A stretch of DNA of 64,000 nucleotides from Rhodospirillaceae bacterium (GTDB lineage Bacteria > Pseudomonadota > Alphaproteobacteria > Dongiales > Dongiaceae): NCBI GenBank assembly GCA_016712715.1, contig JADJQM010000001.1:310001-374000 (forward strand). The letters run 5' to 3'. Under the pieces are notes generated by a model. That model was not told the origin of the DNA. It saw nothing but the letters and a program-made list of their open reading frames with translations, and did not search any database. The translations under genes and the position numbers were made by a program. Below are positions 28,539 to 37,254 of the stretch, one piece after another. Every line of letters begins with the position of its first letter. Position 1 is the first letter of the stretch.

Positions 28539-30863
28539 TCAGACCTTCGCCAACGCACGGTCCAACGCGGAGATCGCCAGATCGGCATGCTCGCGCTGGA
28601 ACACGATCGGTGGCCGGATCTTGAGGATGTTGCCGAGCACGCCTTCGCTGCCGATGAGGACGCCTTCATCGCGCAAGAGGTTGAGGAGCCGCGCCGTCTG
28701 GTCCTTGGCGGGTGCCAGGGTCTTGCGGTCGGTGACGAGTTCGACACCCAGCGCCAGGCCGGTGCCGCGCACATCGCCGATGAGATCGTGCCTGGCCATC
28801 AGGTTCTTGATGCCCTGTTTCAGATAGGCGCCGGTGGTGCTTGAATTGGCGATCAAACCCTCGTCATGGATGACGTCCAGCACGGCAAGACCCGCGGCGC
28901 AGGAAACGTTGTTGCCGCCGAAGGTCGAGAAGAATGCTGTCTGCTTCAGGAAGCATTCCATGATGTCGGGCGTGGTGATGACGACGCCCAAGGGGTGTCC
29001 GTTACCCGCCGGCTTGCCGATGGTGACGATGTCCGGCACCACGCCATGATGGGTGTGGCCCCACATGAAGCTGCCCATGCGGCCGAATCCTGACTGAACT
29101 TCATCGCCGATGCACAAGCCGCCGGCGGCGCGCACCTTTGCGAACACCTCTTTCAGATAGTCTTGCTGCGGCTCCAGCACGCCATTGGTCATGAAGGCGG
29201 AATCGATCATGAAGGCAGCGGGCTTCATGCCGGCCGCGGCCAGCGAGGCGATCGCCTCGTCTGCCTGCGCGGCATAACGTGGCCCAAGGTCAGGTGTCCC
29301 ATAGCGGTGAGCGCCGCGATAGCCATCCGGCGCAATTAGGGTCCGCATGTGCGGGGCGATTGCGCCGGTAAGGCTGCCGGACGGCGAGAAGGCGTCCACG
29401 GCATCGGTAATGCCGTGATAGGCATACTCCATGGTGAGGCCGCCGGTGTTGCCCGTATATGCCTTGGCCATACGCCAGGCGATGTCATTGGCTTCGGAGC
29501 CGGAGTTTACGAAGGCGCAGACTTTGAGCGTGCCTGGCAGCGTGGCACCCAGGCGCTCGCTGTATGAGAGCACCTGCTCGCCAAGATAACGCGTGTTCGT
29601 ATTGAGTATCCGGATCTGTCGCGTCAGCGCCTCGACCACGCGAGGATGGCAATGGCCGACATGGGGCACATTGTTGTAGCAATCGAGATAGCGTCGGCCG
29701 CTGGCATCGGTGAGCCAGACGCCTTCGCCGCGGACCATGTGCAGAGGTGGATCGTAGAAGACATAGAGACGAGATCCCATGGTCGCCTTGCGCCGGCCAA
29801 TGAGGGCGTCGATCGATGGTGTTGTTGCTGCGAGCGGCGGCAGGTTGCATGCGCTGCGGACAATATTGGTGACCTTTTCCTGACCCAGTGCTTGCAAAGC
29901 CTGCAGGACGCGCAATGGTGCGTCGCCATAGGCTGCCATGTAGTTCGGTTCATCCGGCGTCTGTGCCGCACGATAGGCATTAATGAGCGGGGTGAGCAGC
30001 ATGCGCGCGGAGATCAGATCGAACATAAGATCGGCTTCACCGGCCTCCAGCGGCGTTACCTGGTGATATCCGGCGATCATGGCACCGATCGTCGACTCGA
30101 TCCTTGAGGCGTCGGTCAGAAAATCGCCAATAGCGTCAGCAATATCGATCGCCAAGGGGCCATGAAACATGTCCCCAAAATCGATGATGCCGGCGATCTC
30201 GCCGGTCGGGCCGAGGATCAGATTGTGCTCGTGGACGTCACCGTGAATGAGCTGCGCGCGCAATGACGCCAATTTTGGCCGGACCTCGTCAATGAAATGT
30301 CTGCCAATCTTGACAATCAACGCCCGCTGCCAGCCATCCCCCAGCAGGTCGGCATGCGACAGAAGCCGGTCCAGCATACGGACGTCCCACAGCAATTCAC
30401 GGTTTCCGGCAGCCAGGTGAAAGACACCGCGCATGGCGAGTCCCAAGCGGGCGACGACATTGCCGATTTTGCCGTAAAGGGCCTGATCGAGGTGGATACG
30501 TTCGGCAATCTCACCATCGAGATAGGATAGGACGTAGAAGATGTGGCGCGTGCCATTAGCAGCCACGATGTGCCGTGTCGTTGCGCCATCCACCGTCAGG
30601 CGGATACGGGGCACGGGCAGGTCGGGGTCGACTCGTGCGATATGCTGCATCGTCAGTATCTGGCATTCGATGATGCCGGGATCTTCCTCCGCGCTCGCCG
30701 TCTTCAGGACCCAGGCGTCACCGTTCTTGTCGCGCAGGCGGACATTCTGATCGCGCTCGCTGTAGAGCGGGGTCAGTTCGCCAGTGAGGTCGTAATTTTC
30801 GGCTGCGAATGTGGCAATCTGGTCGAGGGGCAGGCGCGGTGCGTTGGCGCGCAGGAACTTCAT
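28539..30863 (-). CDS. Fused APH-type kinase and class III aminotransferase-fold protein (candidate kinase-phospholyase)
   Basis: A 774-residue two-domain protein. Residues 1-340 are an aminoglycoside/choline-kinase-like domain with the Brenner motif HGDVHEHN at 207-214 and metal-binding DFGD at 228-231. Residues 355-774 are a PLP class III aminotransferase fold with NSGSEAND (453-460), DEVQSGFGR (587-595) and the PLP lysine K617 in TIGKPAGNGHPLG. The GKPxGNGHP form resembles phosphoethanolamine and phosphohydroxylysine phospho-lyases more than ordinary transaminases. In animals separate APH kinases and such lyases act in sequence on hydroxylysine. I infer phosphorylation of an amino alcohol followed by elimination to aldehyde, ammonia and phosphate. 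The substrate is not known; plain transamination remains possible. Confidence 0.85.
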   Translation of the reverse strand: MKFLRANAPRLPLDQIATFAAENYDLTGELTPLYSERDQNVRLRDKNGDAWVLKTASAEEDPGIIECQILTMQHIARVDPDLPVPRIRLTVDGATTRHIVAANGTRHIFYVLSYLDGEIAERIHLDQALYGKIGNVVARLGLAMRGVFHLAAGNRELLWDVRMLDRLLSHADLLGDGWQRALIVKIGRHFIDEVRPKLASLRAQLIHGDVHEHNLILGPTGEIAGIIDFGDMFHGPLAIDIADAIGDFLTDASRIESTIGAMIAGYHQVTPLEAGEADLMFDLISARMLLTPLINAYRAAQTPDEPNYMAAYGDAPLRVLQALQALGQEKVTNIVRSACNLPPLAATTPSIDALIGRRKATMGSRLYVFYDPPLHMVRGEGVWLTDASGRRYLDCYNNVPHVGHCHPRVVEALTRQIRILNTNTRYLGEQVLSYSERLGATLPGTLKVCAFVNSGSEANDIAWRMAKAYTGNTGGLTMEYAYHGITDAVDAFSPSGSLTGAIAPHMRTLIAPDGYRGAHRYGTPDLGPRYAAQADEAIASLAAAGMKPAAFMIDSAFMTNGVLEPQQDYLKEVFAKVRAAGGLCIGDEVQSGFGRMGSFMWGHTHHGVVPDIVTIGKPAGNGHPLGVVITTPDIMECFLKQTAFFSTFGGNNVSCAAGLAVLDVIHDEGLIANSSTTGAYLKQGIKNLMARHDLIGDVRGTGLALGVELVTDRKTLAPAKDQTARLLNLLRDEGVLIGSEGVLGNILKIRPPIVFQREHADLAISALDRALAKV

Positions 30864-30934
30864 GACATCTTTACTCCACGAGTTGCACCGCAGCCTAGGA
30901 GTCAGCCACAGGGAACGTCAATGCTCAGCAACGG

Positions 30935-30955
30935 TGGAGGGGGTGGGATCGAACC
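30935..30955 (-). other. tRNA-3'-end-like fragment
   Basis: On the minus strand these 21 bases read like a T-loop and acceptor strand: GGTTCGATCCC followed by ACCCCCTCCA, then CCG rather than CCA. No matching 5' half exists, because the upstream sequence on that strand is the coding end of the small exported protein. It may be a remnant left by integration at a tRNA gene, or a chance match. Confidence 0.3.
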
Positions 30956-30962
30956 GCATGGC

Positions 30963-31448
30963 TCAGAGACAGTCCTTCATCAGGCCATCGAGAGCTTTGT
31001 CGGCGTCTGTGAAATCGTAGCTTGCCCGCCAGTTGATGGAAGAAATGGCAAGCTCGAGGCGGTGGCTGGCCTTCACGGCATCGAGGATGCGACCCAGCAG
31101 GAGTTGCTGGTTGAGATCACTCGCCTCGAACCACAGATCGACGTTTTTCGCCTTCAGGGTCACGCTGTCGCGGGCGCCATCGATGACGATGTTAAGCGAA
31201 TAGCTCTGCTCGTCATGGATGAGCGTACGGAAGCTGGGCATCTGCACGACGATGCCGCCTACAAACCTGTTGTTAACAGCCCGGCAGAAGAAGCCGAACA
31301 GCTCATCATTCTTTGTCACCAGGTTGGCGTAGACGACGCTCTTTGCCTTGCTGCGTTCCCACTGCGCGGCTTGCTGCGCTGTTGCCGGCAAGATGGTCGC
31401 CAGGAGCAGGGCAAGGCACAGACTGCTAAAGCGCGCTGCGGCTGTCAC
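30963..31448 (-). CDS. Small exported protein of unknown function
   Basis: A 161-residue protein starting with GTG at 31448. A signal peptide is clear: a short N terminus, hydrophobic core FSSLCLALLLATILP, then a cleavage-like TAQQ near residue 25. The mature part has alternating polar and hydrophobic strands (VVYANLVTKNDELFGFF, SYSLNIVIDGARDSVTLKAK) and no recognised catalytic motif. Two Cys remain in the mature part, at FFCRAV and near the C terminus (KDCL), which could form a disulfide. It overlaps the end of the LysR gene by 23 bases and so is probably co-transcribed with it. I do not recognise the family. Confidence 0.6.
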   Translation of the reverse strand: MTAAARFSSLCLALLLATILPATAQQAAQWERSKAKSVVYANLVTKNDELFGFFCRAVNNRFVGGIVVQMPSFRTLIHDEQSYSLNIVIDGARDSVTLKAKNVDLWFEASDLNQQLLLGRILDAVKASHRLELAISSINWRASYDFTDADKALDGLMKDCL

Positions 31449-32319
31449 CGGCTGTCTCCTTGGCGACTTCCAAAAAGGCTCTGACCAGCGGCGTGCCGCG
31501 CCGGTCTGCAAGGCAGGCCACAAACTCTGTCGATTTAATCCGAGGGCCCTCGAATTCGAGGGCCTTCAGGCGCAGATCATCGCCGAATTCGGAACGGGCG
31601 ACGATGCCAATGCCGAGCCCGGCGGCGACACCCTCGCGGATGGCCTCGCGGCTGCCGATTTCCAGTATCTCGCCGGTCTGGATGCCGGCCTTGGCGATGG
31701 CGGCGTCAAAGGCCCGCCGGGTGGTTGAGGCTGGCTCGCGCAGGACCAGGCGGTGGCCGGCCAGTTCATCCAGGCGGATCTTGCGCTTCCTGGACCAGGG
31801 ATGGGCGCGGTCGACGAAGGCGATCAGATAGTCTTCCTGGAAAGAGAAGGAGAACAGCTTCGGATCGCCGCCGATATCCGCCGCGATGACCACATCGAAG
31901 CGCTGGTCGATGAGATCGGCCTTGAGACCGGCCGAATTGCCGATCGACATGGAAAGCCGCACATTCGGATAGCGCCGGTTGAAGGCGGCGAGGAAGGGGA
32001 TCGAGTGATAGGGGGCGTCGGCGCCGATCCGGAGATGGCCGCGCTTCAGACCCTTGGCGGCGGTCAGGACTTGCTCGGCTTCGGCCTCCAGGCCGAACAT
32101 CCGCCAGGTGATATCGAGGAGATTCCGGCCGATATCGGTCAGTTCGATCTTGCGCTTACGGCGGTCGAAGAGGCGGACACCGAACTGTTCCTCCAGGCCT
32201 TTGACCTGCCCGGAGAGGGTTGGCTGAGTGACATTGAGGGTCCTGGCGGCTTTGGTAAAGCTGCCTTCTGTCGCAACCGCATGAAAGGCCCGGAGGGCTG
32301 AGTGACTTATTGACGTCAT
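31426..32319 (-). CDS. LysR-family regulator, divergent from phnW
   Basis: A 297-residue LysR-type transcriptional regulator. The N-terminal helix-turn-helix is TEGSFTKAARTLNVTQPTLSGQVKGLEEQFG cut here as FTKAARTLNVTQPTLSGQV (about residues 21-39). The C-terminal periplasmic-binding-like co-inducer domain contains LRIGADAPYHSIPFL near 96 and GVAAGLGIGIVARSE near 232. It diverges from phnW with a 109-base gap and is the obvious regulator of phnWAY. The likely inducer is 2-aminoethylphosphonate or a breakdown product, inferred from context only. Confidence 0.88.
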   Translation of the reverse strand: MTSISHSALRAFHAVATEGSFTKAARTLNVTQPTLSGQVKGLEEQFGVRLFDRRKRKIELTDIGRNLLDITWRMFGLEAEAEQVLTAAKGLKRGHLRIGADAPYHSIPFLAAFNRRYPNVRLSMSIGNSAGLKADLIDQRFDVVIAADIGGDPKLFSFSFQEDYLIAFVDRAHPWSRKRKIRLDELAGHRLVLREPASTTRRAFDAAIAKAGIQTGEILEIGSREAIREGVAAGLGIGIVARSEFGDDLRLKALEFEGPRIKSTEFVACLADRRGTPLVRAFLEVAKETAGDSRSAL

Positions 32320-32333
32320 CTATGGATCGGATT

Positions 32334-32356
32334 GCATATAGCGATTGGACTTATGC
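32334..32356. promoter_or_regulatory. Candidate LysR operator between lysR and phnW
   Basis: GCATA and TATGC form a perfect inverted repeat around a 13-base spacer, and the site contains the T-N11-A pattern of LysR-type operators. It lies about 15 bases upstream of the lysR start and 73 bases upstream of phnW, the normal place for autoregulation and activation. The rest of the 109-base gap has no other clear dyad. Confidence 0.45.
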
Positions 32357-32428
32357 TAGGGCCCAAGCCATCTTGCTGCAATACAAATCCGCGTATGATT
32401 TGATCATCGATTCTGAGGATATCGCGAC

Positions 32429-33559
32429 ATGGCTCAAGACCCCTGGCTGCTGACCCCCGGCCCGCTTACCACCTCCATGACCGTCAAGCAGTCGATGCTG
32501 CACGATTGGGGCTCACGCGATGCCGGCTTCATCGCCATCAACGACCATATGCGCCAGCGACTGGTGGCGCTTATCGGTGGCGAGGGTGTGTTCACGACCG
32601 TGCCGATGCAGGGCAGCGGCACCTTCGCTGTCGAAGCCATGATCGGTACCTTCATCGGCCCCAAGGACAAGCTGCTGATCCTGATCAATGGCGCCTATGG
32701 CAAGCGTATGGAGAAGATCTGCACCGTGACCAAGCGGGCCTATGCGACCCTGGAATGGGCCGAGGACATGCCGGTCGATCCCAATCTGGTGAAACTCGCT
32801 TTGGCGCGCGATCCCAACATCACCCACGTCGCCATCGTGCAGTGCGAAACCACGTCGGGCGTCCTCAATCCGGTGGCTGAGGTGGCGCAGATCGTGGCCG
32901 ATGCCGGCAAGCGCCTGCTGGTCGATGCGATGAGCGCCTTCGGTGCCCTGGAGCTCGACAGCCGCAAGGTTCAGTATGATGCGTTGGCTGCCTCCTCCAA
33001 CAAATGCATCGAAGGTGTGCCGGGCTTGGGCTTTGTCTTTAGCCGGATCTCGGCCCTTGAGCAGACCCAGGGCAATGCCCATGCGCTGACCCTCGATTTG
33101 TTCGATCAATGGCAGAATATCGAGAAGACCAAGCAGTACCGCTTTACGCCGCCCATCCATTGCATCGTGGCATTCGACCAGGCCCTGGCCGAGCATGAAG
33201 CAGAAGGTGGCGTCGCCGGCCGCGGCGGTCGCTACCGGAACAATTGCCGAATCCTGGTCGAGGGTATGCGCCGGATGGGTTTCGAGACCCTGCTGCCGGA
33301 TCATCTGCAGGCGCCGATCATCGTCACCTTCCATATGCCGGCCGACAAGAATTTCGTGTTCCAGACCTGCTACGATAGGCTGCGTGACCGGAATTTCGTG
33401 ATTTATCCCGGCAAACTCACCGTGGCAGACTCCTTCCGCATCGGCTGCATCGGCCGCATTGGTGAAACTGAGATGAAAGCCTTTCTGGCAGCGGTGACCG
33501 CCGTTCTCGCCGAGATGAATGTCGCCAGCGGCGCACCTGCCCGCAAAGCGGCGGAATAA
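32429..33559 (+). CDS. phnW: 2-aminoethylphosphonate-pyruvate transaminase
   Basis: PLP enzyme that moves the amino group of 2-aminoethylphosphonate to pyruvate, giving phosphonoacetaldehyde and alanine. The N terminus LLTPGPLTTSMTVKQSMLHDWGSRD (given here as LLTPGPLTTS, residues 7-16) is diagnostic. PMQGSGTFAVEAM near 59-71 binds the cofactor phosphate, D166 (VDAMSAFG) holds the pyridine nitrogen, and K192 (SSNKCIEGVPG) is the Schiff-base lysine. Length 376 residues. It heads phnW-phnA-phnY with 11-base gaps. Together with PhnY and PhnA it forms the route via phosphonoacetate, as in Sinorhizobium meliloti, instead of a phosphonatase (PhnX) route. Confidence 0.95.
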   Translation: MAQDPWLLTPGPLTTSMTVKQSMLHDWGSRDAGFIAINDHMRQRLVALIGGEGVFTTVPMQGSGTFAVEAMIGTFIGPKDKLLILINGAYGKRMEKICTVTKRAYATLEWAEDMPVDPNLVKLALARDPNITHVAIVQCETTSGVLNPVAEVAQIVADAGKRLLVDAMSAFGALELDSRKVQYDALAASSNKCIEGVPGLGFVFSRISALEQTQGNAHALTLDLFDQWQNIEKTKQYRFTPPIHCIVAFDQALAEHEAEGGVAGRGGRYRNNCRILVEGMRRMGFETLLPDHLQAPIIVTFHMPADKNFVFQTCYDRLRDRNFVIYPGKLTVADSFRIGCIGRIGETEMKAFLAAVTAVLAEMNVASGAPARKAAE

Positions 33560-33570
33560 GGACCGACCAC

Positions 33571-34821
33571 ATGAAATCCATCACCGTCAACGGTAAGAAT
33601 TATGCCTGGCCGCAGGAACCGATCGTCGTCGTCTGCGTCGATGGCTGCGAGCCGGACTATCTGCATGAGGCGCTGAAGGCCGGTGTCATGCCCTGGCTGA
33701 AGGGTGCCATCGCCATGGGCAGTAACCTCATCGGCGATTGTGTCGTGCCGAGCTTTACCAACCCGAACAATCTCTCCATCGTCACGGGCGCACCGCCCTC
33801 GGTCCACGGCATCTGCGGCAACTACCTCTTCGATCGTGAGAGCGGGAAAGAGGTGATGATGAACGATCCCAAATTCCTGCGCGCCGACACCATCCTGGCG
33901 GCCTTTGCCAAAGAGGGTGCCAAGGTCGCGGTCGTGACCGCCAAGGACAAATTGCGCCTGCTGCTGGGCAAAGGCCTGAAAGGCATCTGCTTCTCGGCCG
34001 AAAAAGCCAATGAAACCACCAAGGCCGATCATGGCATCGACAACGCGCTGGGCTTCGTCGGCCTGCCGCTGCCCTCGGTCTATAGCGCCGATCTTTCGGA
34101 GTTTGTCTTCGCCGCCGGCGTCAAGCTGATGCAGAGCGAGCAGCCGGACATCATGTATCTGTCGACCACCGACTACATCCAGCACAAGCATGCGCCGGGT
34201 ACGCCGGTTGCCAATGATTTCTACCGCATGATGGATAGCTATCTCGGCCAGATCGAGGCCATGGGCGCCACCATCGTCTTCACCGCAGACCATGGCATGA
34301 ACGACAAGCACGGCGCCGACGGCAAGCCGCAGGTGATCTATCTGCAGGACACGCTCGATGAATGGCTGGGTGCCGGTGTCGCCCGCGTCATCCTGCCGAT
34401 CACCGATCCTTATGTCGTGCATCACGGCGCGCTGGGGTCGTTCGCCACGATCTATCTGCCGGACAACGTCGATCACCAGGCGATCATCGCGCGCCTCGCC
34501 GAGCTGCCCGGCATGGAACTGGTGGTTGACCGCGCTGAGGGCTGCCGCCGTTTCGAGCTGCCGGAAGACCGGGTGGGCGACGTCATCGCCGTTTCCAGTC
34601 GCAATCATGCGCTGGGCACGGCCGTTGCCAGGCATGACCTTTCGGGCCTCACCGTGCCGCTGCGCTCCCATGGTGGCCTGACTGAGCAGCAGGTCCCGGT
34701 CATCGTCAATCGCAAGCTCAAGGCGCTGCCGGCCGGCTATCGCCTGCGCAATTTCAGCGCCTTCGATCTTGCCTGCAACTATGCCATCCAAGCGGCACAG
34801 CCGCAGAAGAAAGCCATCTGA
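33571..34821 (+). CDS. phnA: Phosphonoacetate hydrolase
   Basis: Alkaline-phosphatase-superfamily enzyme that cleaves phosphonoacetate to acetate and phosphate using two zinc ions. All expected residues are present: D24 (VCVDGCEP), the nucleophile T63 (SFTNPNN), D201 and H205 (TTDYIQHKH), D240 and H241 (TADHGMNDKH), and H367 (RSHGGLTEQ). Their spacing agrees with the S. meliloti enzyme as I recall it. Length 416 residues. It is the final step of the AEP route and the phosphate-releasing step. Gene order phnW-phnA-phnY makes it the middle gene. Confidence 0.95.
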   Translation: MKSITVNGKNYAWPQEPIVVVCVDGCEPDYLHEALKAGVMPWLKGAIAMGSNLIGDCVVPSFTNPNNLSIVTGAPPSVHGICGNYLFDRESGKEVMMNDPKFLRADTILAAFAKEGAKVAVVTAKDKLRLLLGKGLKGICFSAEKANETTKADHGIDNALGFVGLPLPSVYSADLSEFVFAAGVKLMQSEQPDIMYLSTTDYIQHKHAPGTPVANDFYRMMDSYLGQIEAMGATIVFTADHGMNDKHGADGKPQVIYLQDTLDEWLGAGVARVILPITDPYVVHHGALGSFATIYLPDNVDHQAIIARLAELPGMELVVDRAEGCRRFELPEDRVGDVIAVSSRNHALGTAVARHDLSGLTVPLRSHGGLTEQQVPVIVNRKLKALPAGYRLRNFSAFDLACNYAIQAAQPQKKAI

Positions 34822-34832
34822 GGAAACGTATC

Positions 34833-36259
34833 ATGGGTATCCTGCGCAAAGAGAAGATGCGGATGGTGGGCCAGTCGACCGCCGGCGACCGTCACTTCGA
34901 AGTCTTCAATCCCTATACCAATGAAGTGATCGGCACCTGCCCGAAGGCGAGCCTCGATGACATCGCGGCGGCCTTCAAGGCGGCGAAGAACTACAAAGCC
35001 ACGCTTAGCCGCGCCGACCGCAGCCAGATCCTGCGTAAGACGGCGGACATCCTGGTCAACCGCCGGCAGGAGATTGCCGAGCTGATCACGGCGGATCCGG
35101 CCTCTGCATGAAGGACACGATCTACGAAGTGGGCCGCGCCTATGACGTGTTCCATCTCGCCTCCAGTCTGGTGCTGAAGGATGATGGCGAGATCTTCTCC
35201 TGCGATATCACGCCCCATGGCAAGAAGCGGCGCATCTTCACGCAGCGCGATCCGCTGCTGGGCGCCATCTCGGCGATCACGCCGTTCAACCATCCGCTCA
35301 ACCAGGTGGCGCACAAGGTTGCGCCGTCGATCGCCACAAACAACCGTATGGTGCTGAAGCCCTCGGAAAAGACGCCGCTCACGGCCCTGGTCCTGGCGGA
35401 TGTGCTTTATGATGCCGGCCTGCCCAAGGAAATGTTCCAGGTCGTGACGGGTGATCCGCGCGAGATCGCCGATGCGCTGTTGATCGATCCCAATGTCGAT
35501 CTCATCACCTTCACCGGCGGTGTTTCGGTGGGCAAGTACATCTCCAAGAATATGGGCTATCGCCGCGCGGTACTGGAACTGGGCGGCAATGATCCGCTCA
35601 TTGTGATGGAAGACGCCGATCTCGACGAAGCGTCGACCTTGGCGGTGGCCGGCTCCTACAAGAACTCCGGCCAGCGCTGCACGGCCGTCAAACGCATGAT
35701 CGTGGTAGAGAGCGTCGCCGACCGCTTTGTCGAATTGCTGCTCGAGAAGACCAAAAAGATCAAGTACGGCGACCCGACGGATCCTGATGTGGATATGGGC
35801 ACGGTGATCGACGAAGCGTCGGCCAAGTATTGCGAGGAGAAGGTCAATGATGCGGTGGCGCATGGCGCCAAGCTGCTCTATGGCAACATCCGCAAGGGTG
35901 CCTTGTATTCGCCGACGGTCGTCGACCATGTGCCGTTCGATTGCGACCTGGTGCGCATCGAGACCTTCGGTCCCGTGTCGCCGGTCATTCGCGTGAAGAA
36001 CATCGACGAGGCGATCCGTGTTTCGAATTCGACCGCCTATGGCCTGTCGTCGGGTGTCTGCACCAATCGGCTGGATTATGTGACGCGCTTCGTGAAGGAG
36101 CTCGAAGTCGGCACGGTCAATGTGCGGGAAGTGCCTGGCTACCGGATCGAAATGTCGCCCTTCGGCGGTATCAAGGATTCGGGCCTCGGCTACAAGGAAG
36201 GCGTCATCGAGGCGATGAAGTGCTTCACGAACGTGAAGACCTACTCTTTGCCTTGGTAA
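34833..36259 (+). CDS. phnY: Phosphonoacetaldehyde dehydrogenase (frameshift near 35090)
   Basis: NAD-dependent aldehyde dehydrogenase oxidising phosphonoacetaldehyde to phosphonoacetate, the link between PhnW and PhnA. The first 90 residues (from MGILRKEKMRMVG) run to ELITA near 35088. One missing base then puts the expected SGLCMKDTIYEVGRAYDVFH in the next frame, which continues to 36259. Motifs include TPFNHPLNQVAHKVAP, FTGGVSVGK, the Glu in LELGGNDPL, and the nucleophilic Cys in NSGQRCTAVKR. Total is about 475 residues. The 3' end overlaps the converging LysR gene by 35 bases. Confidence 0.92.
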
Positions 36260-37151
36260 TTTTTGACACCTTGGATTCCGCCAGGAGCCAGGTCTTGAAG
36301 GCCAGCACCTTGCGCGCCTCGGCGCTGCGCTTGCGATGCACCACCCAATAACCGGCCCCGGTCGCGAGTTGCTGCGGGAAGGGGGCGACCAGTCTGCCAT
36401 CTGCCAGCTCGCGCTCAATGAGCGGCGAGCGGCCGAGGGCGACGCCGCGGCCTTCCAGCGCCAGTTGAATGGCCATCACCGATTGATCGACCGCGATGCG
36501 ATGCTGCATCCAGTCAAAGGCGATGCCGGCGGCAGTCAGCCAGTCGGACCAGCCTTTGGGGTAGCCCGGCACGTCGATGAGGTCGTGACGTGCGAGGTCC
36601 TTGGGCTTCCTGAGGCTCGGTTTGCGCCGGAGGAGATCCGGGTGACAGACCGGAAAGATCCGTTCCTCGACCAGCAGGGTTGCGTCGAGCTCGGGCCAGT
36701 CGCCATTGCCATAGCGGATTTCGATCTCGGCCGTCGAACGCGCGCTCTCGATCGGTTCTGCCGTGGCCGAAACCTGCACCGTGAGCGCCGGATGATGCTT
36801 GCGGAAGTCATCCAGCCGGTTCATCAGCCATTGGCTGCCGAAGGAGGTTGTCACCTTCACGTTCAGCGTCTGGCCGCGCCGCGACGGCAGGGAATCGTCG
36901 ATCGCCTCATGCAGCAAGGTCAGCGCATTGGTAAGTTTGGGCGCCATCAACGCACCGTTGGCGGTGAGCGTCAGGCGCCGGTTGGCACGCTTGAACAAGG
37001 CGCGGCCGAGATAGGCCTCGAGCGAGGCGATCTGCTGGCTCACGGCGGAGGCGCTGATATTGAGCTCGGCCGCCGCCCGCGTCATGCTGAGATGGCGCGC
37101 CGTCGCCTCGAAGGCGCGCAGCCAGGGAAAAGGGGGCGGGGCAGGGCGCAT
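36225..37151 (-). CDS. LysR-family (GcvA-like) regulator, divergent from tmpAB
   Basis: A 308-residue LysR-type regulator of the GcvA subgroup, recognisable from PPFPWLRAFEATARHLSMTRAAAEL (given as PWLRAFEATARHLSM, residues 9-23) and SASAVSQQIASLEAYLGR in the helix-turn-helix. The effector domain carries VKVTTSFGSQWLMNRL near 98 and ALEGRGVALGRSPLI near 228. It diverges from tmpA across a 116-base gap containing three perfect palindromes, so it is the likely regulator of tmpAB. Its 3' end overlaps phnY tail to tail. Confidence 0.88.
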   Translation of the reverse strand: MRPAPPPFPWLRAFEATARHLSMTRAAAELNISASAVSQQIASLEAYLGRALFKRANRRLTLTANGALMAPKLTNALTLLHEAIDDSLPSRRGQTLNVKVTTSFGSQWLMNRLDDFRKHHPALTVQVSATAEPIESARSTAEIEIRYGNGDWPELDATLLVEERIFPVCHPDLLRRKPSLRKPKDLARHDLIDVPGYPKGWSDWLTAAGIAFDWMQHRIAVDQSVMAIQLALEGRGVALGRSPLIERELADGRLVAPFPQQLATGAGYWVVHRKRSAEARKVLAFKTWLLAESKVSKITKAKSRSSRS

Positions 37152-37170
37152 GATCGGGCCGGATTGATCT

Positions 37171-37185
37171 TTAAGTGGGACTTAA
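37171..37185. promoter_or_regulatory. Palindrome 1 in the lysR-tmpA gap
   Basis: TTAAGT-GGG-ACTTAA is a perfect 6-bp inverted repeat with a 3-base spacer. It begins 20 bases upstream of the regulator start codon and may be a protein-binding site. Confidence 0.5.
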
Positions 37186-37187
37186 CG

Positions 37188-37207
37188 ATGAGCCAAGTTA
37201 GGCTCAT
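37188..37207. promoter_or_regulatory. Palindrome 2 in the lysR-tmpA gap
   Basis: ATGAGCC-AAGTTA-GGCTCAT is a perfect 7-bp inverted repeat with a 6-base spacer, starting two bases after palindrome 1. Its placement 60 bases before tmpA suits an activator or repressor site. Confidence 0.5.
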
Positions 37208-37236
37208 TTGTCGCAGGCTGCAATCTGGATCATCAT

Positions 37237-37254
37237 CATGCCAAATTGGGCATG
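37237..37254. promoter_or_regulatory. Palindrome 3, close to the tmpA start
   Basis: CATGCC-AAATTG-GGCATG is a perfect 6-bp inverted repeat with a 6-base spacer. It ends 13 bases before the tmpA ATG and abuts the ribosome-binding AAAGGGACGGAG, so it could act as an operator near the transcription start or as a leader hairpin. Confidence 0.45.

Noticed and set aside
33403..34791. 462-codon open frame antisense to phnA
   Set aside because: Shadow of phnA, whose catalytic residues are all intact.
35088..35111. phnY as a true pseudogene
   Set aside because: A single base restores the frame, both parts are well conserved, and the same kind of break affects many essential genes in the window.
34991..36418. 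475-codon open frame antisense to phnY
   Set aside because: Shadow of the aldehyde dehydrogenase gene.
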